Origin: an uncultured Algibacter sp.
GTDB taxonomy: Bacteria; Bacteroidota; Bacteroidia; Flavobacteriales; Flavobacteriaceae
DNA length: 64,000 nt
Reading direction: 5' to 3'
NCBI RefSeq assembly: GCF_947487605.1
Contig: NZ_CANKXK010000010.1
Coordinates: forward strand, 62,001-126,000
Shown: positions 1-9,001 of the stretch, in pieces
Layout of the letters: each line of letters begins with the position of its first letter
Numbering within the stretch: position 1 is the first letter of the stretch
Position numbers and translations under genes: made by a program
The notes under the pieces: generated by a model
The model's input: only the letters and a program-made list of their open reading frames with translations
Told to the model about the DNA's origin: nothing
The model's database searches: none

Positions 1-547
1 GCCAACCCACATCAATATTCACATAAGAAAATCCATAGTTGATTAAGCCTTTGTCAACCATTGCTCGTGCTGATTCTAGAACTCTTTCCTGTGTAACATC
101 ACGACGTGCCCAACAGTTAAAACTATTCCAGCCCAAAGGAGGAGTTAAACAAATAGTTTGCCCTACTTTAATGGTAAAATTTTTGGTATCGGATCCTTTT
201 TTGTTCTTAGCCTTAAAAGTTACTTCGTAATTTTTTTCTTCTGTGTTTATAATTTTCCCAGTAATAATACCTGTTTTACAATCAAGTTTAAGACCTTTGG
301 GTAAACCTTTAGCAGAAAATTTCATTGGTCTATCTCCTGATGCTGGAATGGTATATAAGAAAACTTTATTTGGTCGTACTCCAAAAACGCTAGCTCCGTT
401 TATATTTGGTTTTGGACTTTCTGTTGGGCTTAATATATAAAGACCATCATCTGATTTTGGATATTCTGGGTTGTAATCTACTTTTTGCGCATGAACAACT
501 AAAATGTTACATAGCAACAATAGTTTAATGTAAAAAACATTCTTCAT
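1..547 (-). CDS. GH27 alpha-galactosidase, N-terminal part (cut by window edge)
   Basis: The reading frame opens with ATG at 547 (minus) and stays open to base 1, giving about 182 residues. Seen: a signal peptide ending in VVHAQ, a putative-Ig (He_PIG-like) domain around residues 50-128, then LTPPLGWNSFNCW, the start of a GH27 barrel, and NIDVGW on its second strand. The catalytic Asp pair lies beyond the window. It is closely related to the complete GH27 at 558-2153, which ends 10 bases upstream, so the two are tandem paralogs in one minus-strand unit. GH27 enzymes remove terminal alpha-galactose (some act on alpha-N-acetylgalactosamine or beta-L-arabinopyranose). Here the signal looks like an ordinary Sec signal rather than a lipobox. 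The family call is firm; exact specificity cannot be read. Confidence 0.88.
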   Translation of the reverse strand, partial: MKNVFYIKLLLLCNILVVHAQKVDYNPEYPKSDDGLYILSPTESPKPNINGASVFGVRPNKVFLYTIPASGDRPMKFSAKGLPKGLKLDCKTGIITGKIINTEEKNYEVTFKAKNKKGSDTKNFTIKVGQTICLTPPLGWNSFNCWARRDVTQERVLESARAMVDKGLINYGFSYVNIDVGW

Positions 548-557
548 AATTATAAAA

Positions 558-2153
558 TTATTTAATAGTGATTAAAACAGTTCCATGAGGGCGAACAGAA
601 GTAGAAAAACTGTTTTCAAATTTTCCGATGTCTTGATTTCTCCATACATCTCTTACTACTTTGATACCTTCTAAATTGGCCAATGCCCAATCTAGTTTTA
701 CAACTTGTTCTGTTTCATTTTTATTAAAGAGCCCAATTGCTTTTTCTCCATTATCTAAATCTTTAACTACAATTTCAATACCATCTTTACTGTAAATCGT
801 TTTTCCAGAAACACATTGTGGGTCTTGATTTATATCTAAGACCTCTGTATTGGTTAAAAGATTTAACGTAAACGCATCCATGTTTTCAATAGAAGAACCA
901 ATCAACATTGGAGAAGACCATAATGCCCATAAAGAAATATGTGTATATTGTTCATCTGCGGTTAGGAGAGAAGGTTGTATGCTTACACCATCTGTTCCCG
1001 TAGAAACATTTCCAACGACTAACATATCTGGGTCTAAATAACGGCCAACCTTACCGTATGAACCTTGTTCTTGCCATTTTTTTTGTTCGTCCCATACTTT
1101 AGAAAAACTCCATCCTCTTCCTTTACCAATCCAACGGTCTTTTAAATCTCCACCTGTACGCCATACATGTACATATTGTTCACAAACTTTTGCTAAAGAT
1201 ATGGGTGTGGTGTTAGAAATTGAATACACAATATCTCTACTAGAGTCTGCAAGTGCATTTGCCATATTTACAGTACTAAGAGAATCGTTAGGCGCCCAGT
1301 CATATTTTAAATAATCTACACCCCATTCTATCCATTGTTGTACATCTTGTTTTTCAAAACAATATTTACCAACGTGTTTGTACTTAGCAATCTTCACAGG
1401 AGTTCTTTTAGGATCTTGCATCGTGGAGTCCCAATAGCCATCTTCTGTATCACTACCACCTCCAATAAAACCGCCATAAGAAGTCACCCATGGTGAAGAG
1501 TAAATACCTGCTTTTAAGCCTAATTGGTGAATTTCATCATACATCGCTTTTATGTTAGGAAATCTTTGAAGGTTAGGTTGAATTGCCATATTCTCTCCTC
1601 GTTTTCCTTGCCATGCACAATCAACGTTTACATAAGAATAACCGTAATTTATTAATCCTTTGTTAACCATAGCTCTGGCAGATCTTAGAACTTTGTCTTG
1701 ATCTACATAGTTTTCCCAACAGTTCCAACTGTTCCAACCTAAAGGTGGTGTTAAACAAATTTCATCTCCAACTTTTATGGTGAATGTTTTTGAGGCTTCA
1801 CCCTTCTTGTTTTTAGCATTAAAACTTACGATGTATTCTTTTTTTGTTTTATCAAGAATTGTACCTGAAATCATACCTGTTTTGGAATCTACAGAAAGCC
1901 CTTCAGGTAAATTGGTAACAGAAAATTCCATAGGACGATTTCCAGAAGCTGGAATTGTATATAAAAATGGCGACCCAGGTCTAACTCCAAATACAGAAGG
2001 TCCATTAACTTTAGGAGCTTCTTTTGCTTTAGGGGTTAATATATATAGTTCGTTTTCTGGATAATTTGGTTGGTAAACGAAATCACTTTTTTTTACGTCA
2101 CTACAAGAAAATAGTGATACTGCGATAGCGAAAATTGCGATTGTTTTTTTCAT
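558..2153 (-). CDS. GH27 alpha-galactosidase-like lipoprotein
   Basis: Retaining GH27 glycosidase, 531 aa, expected to release terminal alpha-D-galactose or, in some family members, beta-L-arabinopyranose. Seen: a lipobox (LFSC, Cys17), a putative-Ig domain at about residues 50-128, then the GH27 barrel starting LTPPLGWNSWNCW. The nucleophile should be D285 in YLKYDWAPND and the acid/base D376 in LDPDMLVVGN. The Cys often found just after the nucleophile is replaced here by Ala. A beta-sandwich domain ends the protein. It leads a minus-strand pair with a second GH27. Upstream, minus-strand position 2229-2222 holds a TATATTTG box and 2245-2263 an AraR-type palindrome, so induction by arabinose is inferred. 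Beta-L-arabinopyranosidase activity deserves consideration because the rest of the locus is built around arabinose. Confidence 0.92.
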   Translation of the reverse strand: MKKTIAIFAIAVSLFSCSDVKKSDFVYQPNYPENELYILTPKAKEAPKVNGPSVFGVRPGSPFLYTIPASGNRPMEFSVTNLPEGLSVDSKTGMISGTILDKTKKEYIVSFNAKNKKGEASKTFTIKVGDEICLTPPLGWNSWNCWENYVDQDKVLRSARAMVNKGLINYGYSYVNVDCAWQGKRGENMAIQPNLQRFPNIKAMYDEIHQLGLKAGIYSSPWVTSYGGFIGGGSDTEDGYWDSTMQDPKRTPVKIAKYKHVGKYCFEKQDVQQWIEWGVDYLKYDWAPNDSLSTVNMANALADSSRDIVYSISNTTPISLAKVCEQYVHVWRTGGDLKDRWIGKGRGWSFSKVWDEQKKWQEQGSYGKVGRYLDPDMLVVGNVSTGTDGVSIQPSLLTADEQYTHISLWALWSSPMLIGSSIENMDAFTLNLLTNTEVLDINQDPQCVSGKTIYSKDGIEIVVKDLDNGEKAIGLFNKNETEQVVKLDWALANLEGIKVVRDVWRNQDIGKFENSFSTSVRPHGTVLITIK

Positions 2154-2244
2154 TATAGTTTAGTGGTTTTATTCTTGTTTATTTTACGGTAAAAACAGGT
2201 TACCCTACAAGAGGGTGGTTACAAATATAGAACATTTATTTAAT

Positions 2245-2263
2245 AAGTGTGTAAATAACACTT
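2245..2263 (-). promoter_or_regulatory. AraR-type operator 1 (GH27 unit)
   Basis: AAGTGT at 2245-2250 and ACACTT at 2258-2263 form an inverted repeat with a 7-base AT-rich centre. A TATATTTG box lies 15 bases further downstream on the minus strand (2229-2222), ahead of the GH27 gene starting at 2153. The operator therefore sits in the upstream promoter region. Assignment to the AraR regulator at 10893-11606 is inference. Confidence 0.75.
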
Positions 2264-2803
2264 GTTTTTTGTGCAAAATTTTTCTAAATGATGGAAAAAG
2301 ATCTCAAAACACCCCAAAAATCTCTAAATATATCATTAACTAATCCTTGATATAATTTACGCGTAGGCAAGTTTATCTAGATAGTGATTTAAATAAGTGA
2401 CTATGATTTTTGCCAATTATTTTTTGTGATTCATAATATATTTATCTGCAAAAGTCATTAAGATGATTTCTTAGTGACTTAATAATCACAATAACTTGTT
2501 GTTATAATTATTGGTTGCGAGAAAAACGATAGACGAATTAATTGCCTTTTGTGCAAGTGAAAACTTATCCAAAAGACAATTAAAAAGGTTTAATTCTTAT
2601 GAACTTTACTATTGCAATTCGCAATACTTTCTAGAAAGTACATACCCTTACTTAAATGTGAAAGGTTCATCGAATGCACTCTATTGTTGTCCTTTTGAAG
2701 TGTTTTTGACATCTATTAGTTGTCTCAGTTGGTTGTATAGATTGTATTTTGATATGGGGTTTTTGTTATTTAGCGGAGCTGCTATATTTACTCAAAAATA
2801 ATT

Positions 2804-3000
2804 CCCCGGCGCTCTGCGTCGGGGTTTCCATTGAAATTGTCATTCCCGTGAAATCGAAGATTCATGAATCCAATGATTTAAATATGAATTAATGAATAAA
2901 ACGGGAATCTAAATATAAAATTTCGATTTTTGACCATTAAAGGTCAAAATGAAACGCGCGAAATACCTCTATGGCTCTGCCTCGGGGATAGTTCGTTTCA
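2804..3000. repeat. Cluster of nested palindromes (REP-like intergenic element)
   Basis: Four inverted repeats stand in a row. At 2804-2824 a 9-bp stem (one G-T pair) closes a TCT loop. ATTCCCGT (2842-2849) pairs with ACGGGAAT (2901-2908). TTTTGACC (2928-2935) pairs with GGTCAAAA (2942-2949). TGAAACG (2950-2956) pairs with CGTTTCA (2994-3000) and encloses a second GGCTCTGCCTCGGGG-type core resembling the first hairpin. None is followed by a long T tract. This looks like a mobile or repetitive intergenic palindrome unit rather than a simple terminator. Confidence 0.5.
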
Positions 3001-3201
3001 AGAAAATTTTTATTTGGTCTGTAAATTGGTTTGGATAAATATTTCAGGTTCTTGTTTTAAAGAAGAACAGAATGATATTAAAGTCTCTACAAAACTGAGA
3101 AACTAATAGGTCTAGACTTTATCTAATCTTAAGTGAGGTCGAAAGGCTCTTCTCTATAATACTTAACTAAAAATTAATAATCTATACAGTATAATTTCTG
3201 T

Positions 3202-3220
3202 AAGTGTTGTATTAACACTT
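3202..3220 (+). promoter_or_regulatory. AraR-type operator 2 (sulfatase pair)
   Basis: AAGTGT-TGTATTA-ACACTT, followed nine bases later by TATATTTG (3230-3237), a Bacteroidota -7-like box, about 70 bases before the sulfatase ATG at 3308. It belongs to the set of seven identical-spacing palindromes in this window. Confidence 0.78.
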
Positions 3221-3307
3221 CTTTTTTTGTATATTTGTTGCTGATTAGTAATTTATTGAAAAGTTTTGATTCATAAAAATAGTTTCCAATTGTTAAATAG
3301 CCTACTT

Positions 3308-5200
3308 ATGTTAAACAAAAAACACATAATTTTAAGTACTTTATTACTTTTAGTGGCTTTTTTTAATGCTAAAGCTCAAGGACTACCAGAAAACCCAAAT
3401 GTTGTTGTCATTCTTACTGATGACCAAGGTTATGCCGATTTTGGTTTTCATGATGACACAGAATTTCCTGCTTCGGCAGATGTACTTACGCCAAATTTAG
3501 ATGCTTTAGCTACTGGAGGTATTTATTTTCGTAATGGTTACGCAGCAAATGCTACTTGCGGACCTTCTAGAGCTTCTTTATTAACAGGTCGTAGTTGTAG
3601 TCGATTTGGAATGGAAGGTAATGATAATTGGGCTAATGGAGATACGGGACCTTTAGATACAGAAATTTTTCTTCCTAAACTTCTTGAAAATACAGCTTAT
3701 GTTTCTGGTGCTATAGGAAAATGGCATTTAGGAACAGCAAGTAATGATTTGCGTCCTATAGGAAGAGGCTTTAATTATTATTGGGGGAATGATGAATATA
3801 CAACAGAACCTGAAGGTACTGCATTGGGGTATTACAAAGATTATAGAATGCAAAGAGCTGGTTTAGAGCTTCCTCCTTGCTGGGTGTCTCAAGGAGGAGC
3901 TCCTGCTGAGTTTGATATTCCAGATTACGGAAAATATTTAACAGATGCTGTAACTGATGAAGCGCGTTCTTTTATTAAAAGAAATAAAAACAACCCGTTT
4001 TTTGCTTATGTGGCTTATCATGCACCTCATAGCCCGTTTCAAGTAAAGGAAGCAACTATTCAGCGCATTGTAGCACATAAACCAAGTTTACAGACCGTTT
4101 ATGATCGTTTGTTAACCTATACAGATATGTGGTCAGGTACAGGAGGTGAAAGATTGTTTGATCATAAAGAATACAGAAAAAATGAAATAGAAGCAGCAGG
4201 AAAGACCGTTGCAGAAGTTGAAGATAACCTTACTGAAGAATTAAGGTTGTTATATTTAGCCATGTTATTGAAAGTTGATGATGGTGTTGGTGACATTATG
4301 CAGACTTTAGAAGATGAAAATTTATTGGATAATACCCTTATTATTTATTTAAGTGATAATGGAGGTGCTTTAGAGAGACCTGTAGATTTTGGTTGTGTTA
4401 ATTTACCTCTAAGAGATGGTAAAGGAAGTATTTATGACGGTGGTAATAGAGTCCCTTTTGTAATGAATTGGAAAAATGTTTTACCAGCAGGACAAGAATC
4501 TGATTTAATGGTGTCTGCCATGGATATATTTACAACTACAGCTGAACTGGCAGGAGTAGATTTGCCTTCTGACCGTGTTATTGATGGTGTAAATTTAATA
4601 CCGTATTTAATAGGTGATAAACAAGGAGAAGTAGCACATGAGTACTTGTTTTTTAGAAGAACTAATGATAATATATATGCCATTAGAACTGGTGATGAAA
4701 AATTAGTAAGAAACATTAACGAGCAGTCTGGAAAAAACAGAGTACATACTATAGGTGGCGATTTATACGATATACAAAACGATATTACAGAGTTAAATCC
4801 TATTACAGATACTTCAAGAAAAGACGAATTACAAACACTTTATGATACCTATGTAAAGGATTTACCACCGCCAGTAACTTTTGATGAATCAAGTTCAAGT
4901 GAGTTATATATAGGTTTAACACTTTCAGCTGAAGATCCAAATAATCAAAAAACGATTAATTTATACCCTAATCCTGTTGCTTCTATTTTTAATATTACAT
5001 TCTCAACAGCAAATCAATTTAAAGGAGACATAGAACTACATACTATTGAAGGGCGTTCTGTATATAAAAAATCACAAGTATTTACTGGAAGTAATATTGT
5101 GCCTTTTGATATTACCAATTTATCTTCTGCTGTGTATATATTAATTGTGAAAGGTGAAAACGGACAAATAGTGTACAAACAAAAACTGATAAAAAAATAA
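3308..5200 (+). CDS. Family S1 sulfatase with T9SS sorting tail
   Basis: Formylglycine-dependent type I sulfatase that hydrolyses a sulfate ester from a glycan. I chose ATG 3308 (630 aa) because it begins directly with a signal peptide (MLNKKHIILS...NAKAQ); an upstream TTG at 3266 only adds 14 unlikely residues. Seen: metal-binding ILTDDQGYADFGF near the mature N-terminus, the maturation motif CGPSR with Cys84, GKWHLG, HAPHSPF and LSDNGG. The C-terminus carries a YPNPVASIFNI Por-type tail, so the protein should leave the cell through type IX secretion and act at the surface. It is followed 73 bases later by a close paralog that has a lipobox and lacks the tail. AraR-type operator 2 lies upstream. 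Sulfate position and S1 subfamily cannot be read by eye. Confidence 0.93.
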   Translation: MLNKKHIILSTLLLLVAFFNAKAQGLPENPNVVVILTDDQGYADFGFHDDTEFPASADVLTPNLDALATGGIYFRNGYAANATCGPSRASLLTGRSCSRFGMEGNDNWANGDTGPLDTEIFLPKLLENTAYVSGAIGKWHLGTASNDLRPIGRGFNYYWGNDEYTTEPEGTALGYYKDYRMQRAGLELPPCWVSQGGAPAEFDIPDYGKYLTDAVTDEARSFIKRNKNNPFFAYVAYHAPHSPFQVKEATIQRIVAHKPSLQTVYDRLLTYTDMWSGTGGERLFDHKEYRKNEIEAAGKTVAEVEDNLTEELRLLYLAMLLKVDDGVGDIMQTLEDENLLDNTLIIYLSDNGGALERPVDFGCVNLPLRDGKGSIYDGGNRVPFVMNWKNVLPAGQESDLMVSAMDIFTTTAELAGVDLPSDRVIDGVNLIPYLIGDKQGEVAHEYLFFRRTNDNIYAIRTGDEKLVRNINEQSGKNRVHTIGGDLYDIQNDITELNPITDTSRKDELQTLYDTYVKDLPPPVTFDESSSSELYIGLTLSAEDPNNQKTINLYPNPVASIFNITFSTANQFKGDIELHTIEGRSVYKKSQVFTGSNIVPFDITNLSSAVYILIVKGENGQIVYKQKLIKK

Positions 5201-5273
5201 GATAATAGCAACTGGCATTGTTTTTGTTTTTAGATTTTAAAGAATGATATTCAATTATAAGGTAAATACAATT

Positions 5274-6905
5274 ATGATAAGCAAGAAATTAAAAATTTTT
5301 GGTGGTTTTTTACTTTTATTAGCAATAGTGTCTTTTGCATGTGCAAGTAAAAAGGGAGAAAAATTAAAAAAAGAAGTTGCTACAGAAAACCCATCTAAGA
5401 AACGACCACCAAACGTAATTGTAATTTTAACAGACGATCAAGGTTATGCAGATTTTAGTTTTCATAATCCAAAGGAATTCCCAGCATCAGTAGAAGTATT
5501 AACGCCAAATCTTGAAAAATTAGCAAACGGAGGGGTGTTTTTTAAAAATGGTTATGTCGCAAATTCTACTTGCGGACCGTCTCGATCTTCACTTCTAACA
5601 GGGCGAAGCTCAAGTAGATTTCAAATGGAGGAGAATAATAATTGGAAAAATGGAGATACAGGACCTTTAAATACCGAAATATTCTTACCAAAAATTATTA
5701 AAGAAAAAGGCTATGTATCTGGAGCTTTTGGGAAATGGCATATGGGGGCTATTACCCCAGATTTAAGACCAATAGGTAGAGGCTTTGATTACTTTTGGGG
5801 AGATGATGATTATGCTAAGGAAGATGATATTTCTCATGGCTACTATAAAGATTTTAAAATGATGAAAAAAGGGCTAGATATTCCGCCTTGTTGGAAAAGT
5901 GGCGAGTATCCAATTCCAGCCTATGGTAAATATTTAACCGATGCAGTAACAGACGAAACTTTATCGTTTATAAAAAGAAATAAAGACAATCCATTTTTTG
6001 CTTATGTAGCTTACCATGCACCACATAGCCCGTTTACAGCTAAGGAAAAAACCATCAAACGTATTGTGGCACATCAACCCAAGTTTCAATCGGTTTATAA
6101 TCGGTTAAAGACCAAAACGGATATGTGGATTAAAACAGGCAATGATAGAATGTTCGATCATAGAGCCTATAGAAAAGTGGATGATAATCCAAAAGCTAAA
6201 AAAGAATTAACAGAAGAATTACGATTAATATATTTAGCGATGCTTCTAAAAGTTGATGATGGGGTAGGCAAAATCATGGCACTTTTAGAGGATGAAAATT
6301 TACTAGAAAACACCCTTATTTATTATTTAAGTGATAACGGAGGTGCACTATCCAGACCTGTAGATTTTGGTTGTGTAAACCTGCCTTTGCGTTCAGGGAA
6401 AGGAAGTATTTACGATGGCGGAGTAAGAGTGCCTTATGTGATGCACTGGAAAGGCACATTGCCAGCAGGAGAAGTATCAGATTTAATGGTCTCTTCTATG
6501 GATATATTTACAACTACAGCCGAATTAGCAGGAGCTAAAGTGCCTGCTGATAGAGTTATTGATGGTGTAAATGTAATACCGTATTTAATTGGAGATAAAA
6601 AAGGAGAGGTAGCACATGACTATTTGTTTTTTAGAAGGCATAAGCGCAGTGTGTATTCTATAAGAGTTGGTGATGAAAAATTAGTTGGAAATACCAATAT
6701 AAAAACAGGAAAAAACGGAAGGATAAATACAAACAAATATCCTCATGCTGAAGGGAGTTTATATGATATAGAACATGATATTACTGAGCTTAATGATATC
6801 TCATCCCAACGTCCAGATCGTAAAGCTCAAATACAAGACATCTATAATAAGAATGTAAAAGTACTACCATTGCCTAAGGCCTTTGGTGAATCAAAAAAAG
6901 AATAA
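5274..6905 (+). CDS. Family S1 sulfatase, lipoprotein paralog of 3308-5200
   Basis: Type I sulfatase of 543 aa from ATG 5274, chosen because it places a lipoprotein signal (IVSFACASKK) right at the N-terminus; an ATG at 5244 would add ten residues. Seen: ILTDDQGYADFSF, the formylglycine motif CGPSR with Cys100, GKWHMG, HAPHSPF, LSDNGG. Long stretches match the preceding sulfatase, for example the DLRPIGRGF and KVDDGVG regions, so the pair arose by tandem duplication. This copy has no T9SS tail and should be membrane-anchored, either periplasmic or surface-displayed. It is followed by a small secreted protein and a strong terminator at 7302-7329, which closes the unit driven from operator 2. 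Confidence 0.92.
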   Translation: MISKKLKIFGGFLLLLAIVSFACASKKGEKLKKEVATENPSKKRPPNVIVILTDDQGYADFSFHNPKEFPASVEVLTPNLEKLANGGVFFKNGYVANSTCGPSRSSLLTGRSSSRFQMEENNNWKNGDTGPLNTEIFLPKIIKEKGYVSGAFGKWHMGAITPDLRPIGRGFDYFWGDDDYAKEDDISHGYYKDFKMMKKGLDIPPCWKSGEYPIPAYGKYLTDAVTDETLSFIKRNKDNPFFAYVAYHAPHSPFTAKEKTIKRIVAHQPKFQSVYNRLKTKTDMWIKTGNDRMFDHRAYRKVDDNPKAKKELTEELRLIYLAMLLKVDDGVGKIMALLEDENLLENTLIYYLSDNGGALSRPVDFGCVNLPLRSGKGSIYDGGVRVPYVMHWKGTLPAGEVSDLMVSSMDIFTTTAELAGAKVPADRVIDGVNVIPYLIGDKKGEVAHDYLFFRRHKRSVYSIRVGDEKLVGNTNIKTGKNGRINTNKYPHAEGSLYDIEHDITELNDISSQRPDRKAQIQDIYNKNVKVLPLPKAFGESKKE

Positions 6906-6977
6906 GTAAACTATAAGTTTACCTACCAAGTTATCATTTAAATGATGATATATATTATTAACTAAAAACAAAGACAA

Positions 6978-7271
6978 ATGAAAAGATTAGTATTAATGAT
7001 TTTTGTGTTATTTCTTACAGTTACTGTAGGCGCACAAACAAAAAATGACAAAAAGGCTGTAGCAGAAATGACAGAAGTTTTATCTTTAACAGAAGATGAA
7101 GCAGCAAAAATTCTTGAATTTAAGAAAGAGGTTAGTGATGCTATAAAAAATGGTGCAGAAAGAAAAGAAGTAAGAGGAGTAGAAAGAAAGAAAACGAAAG
7201 ATTTTTTAGGGAAAGCAAGGTTTCAAAAATGGATAGCATACGTAAAAGCGAAGAGAGCTAAAAAAGAATAG
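6978..7271 (+). CDS. Small secreted helical protein, unknown function
   Basis: A 97-aa protein with a clear signal peptide (MKRLVLMIFVLFLTVTVGAQ). The mature part is charged, Lys/Glu-rich and probably all helical, with LSLTEDEAAKILEFKKEV in its first half. The pattern loosely recalls small periplasmic helical proteins (Spy/CpxP-like), but I cannot assign it to that family. It lies 72 bases after the sulfatase and directly before a strong terminator, so it is the last gene of the sulfatase unit and presumably co-induced. A chaperone or periplasmic helper role would be only a guess. Confidence 0.75.
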   Translation: MKRLVLMIFVLFLTVTVGAQTKNDKKAVAEMTEVLSLTEDEAAKILEFKKEVSDAIKNGAERKEVRGVERKKTKDFLGKARFQKWIAYVKAKRAKKE

Positions 7272-7301
7272 CCTAAAAATAGGTATAGATTAATTATGAA
7301 G

Positions 7302-7329
7302 CGTCTAAAATTTTTTAGACGTTTTTTTT
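7302..7329 (+). terminator. Intrinsic terminator after the sulfatase unit
   Basis: CGTCTAAAA at 7302-7310 pairs with TTTTAGACG at 7313-7321 and is followed by an eight-T run. It is a textbook Rho-independent terminator 30 bases after the stop of the small secreted protein. Confidence 0.9.
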
Positions 7330-7452
7330 GTGCATACTATTTGTATAACTGCTTGTAACTATAAGCTTTAAGTACAAAACAGTAGATAATCGATTTTTTT
7401 TAGCAGATAAACAGATTTAATTTATACGTATTTATATTTATTATATTTTCAC

Positions 7453-7471
7453 AAGTGTAAATTTAACACTT
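7453..7471 (+). promoter_or_regulatory. AraR-type operator 3 (beta-repeat surface protein)
   Basis: AAGTGT-AAATTTA-ACACTT, a near-perfect palindrome. A TATATTTT stretch immediately precedes it, so the operator would lie over or just after the -7 box, as expected for a repressor. The next gene starts at 7573. Confidence 0.78.
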
Positions 7472-7572
7472 ATATGTTTCTCTCATTCTAAATTAACCAC
7501 TGTAATAATTTAAGATAAACAAAATAGGTGTTAAAATAATTGCAATTACTAACTAAATTAAAGATTAAAATC

Positions 7573-8889
7573 ATGAAAAAAAATTACGCTTTTTTAATAC
7601 TACTTTTATCGGTAGTAAGTTTTACTGCTTTTGGGCAAATAACTCATATAACAAATGGAGCTGGTATTAATTGGAATACTACTGCTAATTGGGATGTAGG
7701 TACTGTGCCTGGTACTTCTGCTTCTGATATTCCACAATTATCACATAATATGACCCTTGATGTTGATGTTACGCTTAAATCTGTTGTGTTTAAAAATAGA
7801 ACATTGTCTGGTTCCAATATCTTGACACTTGATGCTAAAAGTATTGAAAGCAACTCTGATGTATCAAATATGAGTGCTAATGGAACCGCAACTATTGAAG
7901 TACCTGTGATTATTAATAATACAGGAACCGATGGTACTAATGGAGGAAGATCAAAAATAAAAATTAGTGGAGGACCAGGGAGAACAATTACTTTTACCTC
8001 TAATTCTTCATTAACAGTAACTACAGTAAGCGAATTATCTTCTGGAAATGGTAATACTATAAATGTAAATTGCAATGTTTCAGGAGTTGAAACTTTACGT
8101 CTTTCTGGTGGTAGTGAAGGTACAGGTGTTGTTAGTTTTACTGGTGATAATACAGGTTTTAGCGGTTCTTTTCAAGTATTTTCTGGTAATATAGAAGCAA
8201 ATAATACAGTACCTGGAGGTTTTTTATCAGAAACAGCGACTAGATATCAAGTGAGTGGTACTTCAACCTTATCATTAAATAACGCTGATATTATGAGAGC
8301 TAATTATAATATTTTTAATGATAATGTGCTTACAATAAACGTCAATGCCAATCAACCATCTATGGGTAATATTGGTTTTGCTTCTGGTGTCAGTGCTACT
8401 GCATCTACTAGCTATAATATAGTTCTTGGAGCTAGTGTTGCTGTTGGATTTGCAAATTCTTCAGCAAAAGAATGGGGAGCAGGAAAAGTTAATATTACAG
8501 GGTTTACAGCAAATTCAGTTAGATTTGGCACAAATGCTAATGGCTTAACACAAGCTCAATTAAATGCAATTTCAATAGATGGTATATTATATTCTGATAA
8601 TAAATTAAGTACAGATGGTTACTTAATAAAAGGTAAAACATTATCAACAAAAAAACTAGATGCATTTAAGTTTACTATGTATCCTAATCCAGTAAAAAGC
8701 GAATTGGCTATTAATAGTAAAGAACCTTTATCGTCTGTAGCAGTATATAACCTGTTAGGAAAAAATGTTTTACAAGCAACTAATAATTTAGAGCGTATTA
8801 GTATGTCTAGTTTAAGTACTGGGATATATGTAGTAAAATTAGAAGCTAAAAATGGAGCGAGTGTAACAAAAAGAATTGTTAAACAGTAA
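7573..8889 (+). CDS. Beta-repeat surface protein with T9SS tail, unknown role
   Basis: A 438-aa secreted protein from ATG 7573, which gives a perfect signal peptide ending in FTAFGQ (a TTG frame start at 7540 is rejected). The body is Ser/Thr/Asn/Gly-rich and beta-strand rich, opening with a WNTTANWDVGTVPG segment of the kind found in autotransporter-type beta-helix proteins, and includes SAKEWGAGKVNITG near residue 300. The C-terminus is a Por-type sorting tail (MYPNPVKSELAI). No catalytic motif is visible. It is a paralog of 11816-13084; both flank the araR gene and both have an AraR-type operator. A surface glycan-binding or adhesin role in the locus is plausible but unproven. Confidence 0.82.
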   Translation: MKKNYAFLILLLSVVSFTAFGQITHITNGAGINWNTTANWDVGTVPGTSASDIPQLSHNMTLDVDVTLKSVVFKNRTLSGSNILTLDAKSIESNSDVSNMSANGTATIEVPVIINNTGTDGTNGGRSKIKISGGPGRTITFTSNSSLTVTTVSELSSGNGNTINVNCNVSGVETLRLSGGSEGTGVVSFTGDNTGFSGSFQVFSGNIEANNTVPGGFLSETATRYQVSGTSTLSLNNADIMRANYNIFNDNVLTINVNANQPSMGNIGFASGVSATASTSYNIVLGASVAVGFANSSAKEWGAGKVNITGFTANSVRFGTNANGLTQAQLNAISIDGILYSDNKLSTDGYLIKGKTLSTKKLDAFKFTMYPNPVKSELAINSKEPLSSVAVYNLLGKNVLQATNNLERISMSSLSTGIYVVKLEAKNGASVTKRIVKQ

Positions 8890-8933
8890 GTAAAGTACGC
8901 TTTTCAATAATTTTTATTATTAAGACAAATAAA

Positions 8934-8966
8934 AGAACACCCAAATTGTTACAATTTGGGTGTTCT
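8934..8966. terminator. Perfect 33-base palindrome between genes
   Basis: A 16-base arm beginning AGAACACCC (8934-8949) is exactly complementary to 8951-8966, with one central base. It lies 45 bases after the stop at 8889 and before the gene at 9002. No T tract follows, so it may act as a bidirectional or Rho-assisted terminator, or as an mRNA 3' end stabiliser. Confidence 0.7.
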
Positions 8967-9001
8967 AATAATAGGCATATTGTAAAGTTTTTTGCAATTA
9001 T

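Larger units (their letters stand above)
2154..3265. other. Divergent intergenic region, no convincing gene
   Basis: About 1.1 kb separates the minus-strand GH27 unit from the plus-strand sulfatases. It holds two AraR-type palindromes (2245-2263 and 3202-3220), each near a TATATTTG box pointing to its gene, and a palindromic repeat cluster (2804-3000). An open frame at 2511-2801 starts only with TTG, has low-complexity hydrophobic and cysteine-rich content and no recognisable domain. I treat it as non-coding or a decayed remnant. Confidence 0.6.

Noticed and set aside
39-440. Two plus-strand frames opposite the partial GH27
   Set aside because: The minus strand gives a continuous GH27 with signal peptide and Ig-like domain; the plus-strand frames are shadows.
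2511-2801. 96-aa frame between GH27 and sulfatases
   Set aside because: Starts only with TTG, odd composition, no recognised domain and next to a repeat cluster. Not supported as a gene; could be a remnant.
7644-8075. 143-aa minus-strand frame opposite the beta-repeat gene
   Set aside because: Val/Leu/Pro-rich shadow of a low-complexity coding strand, with no promoter or domain.
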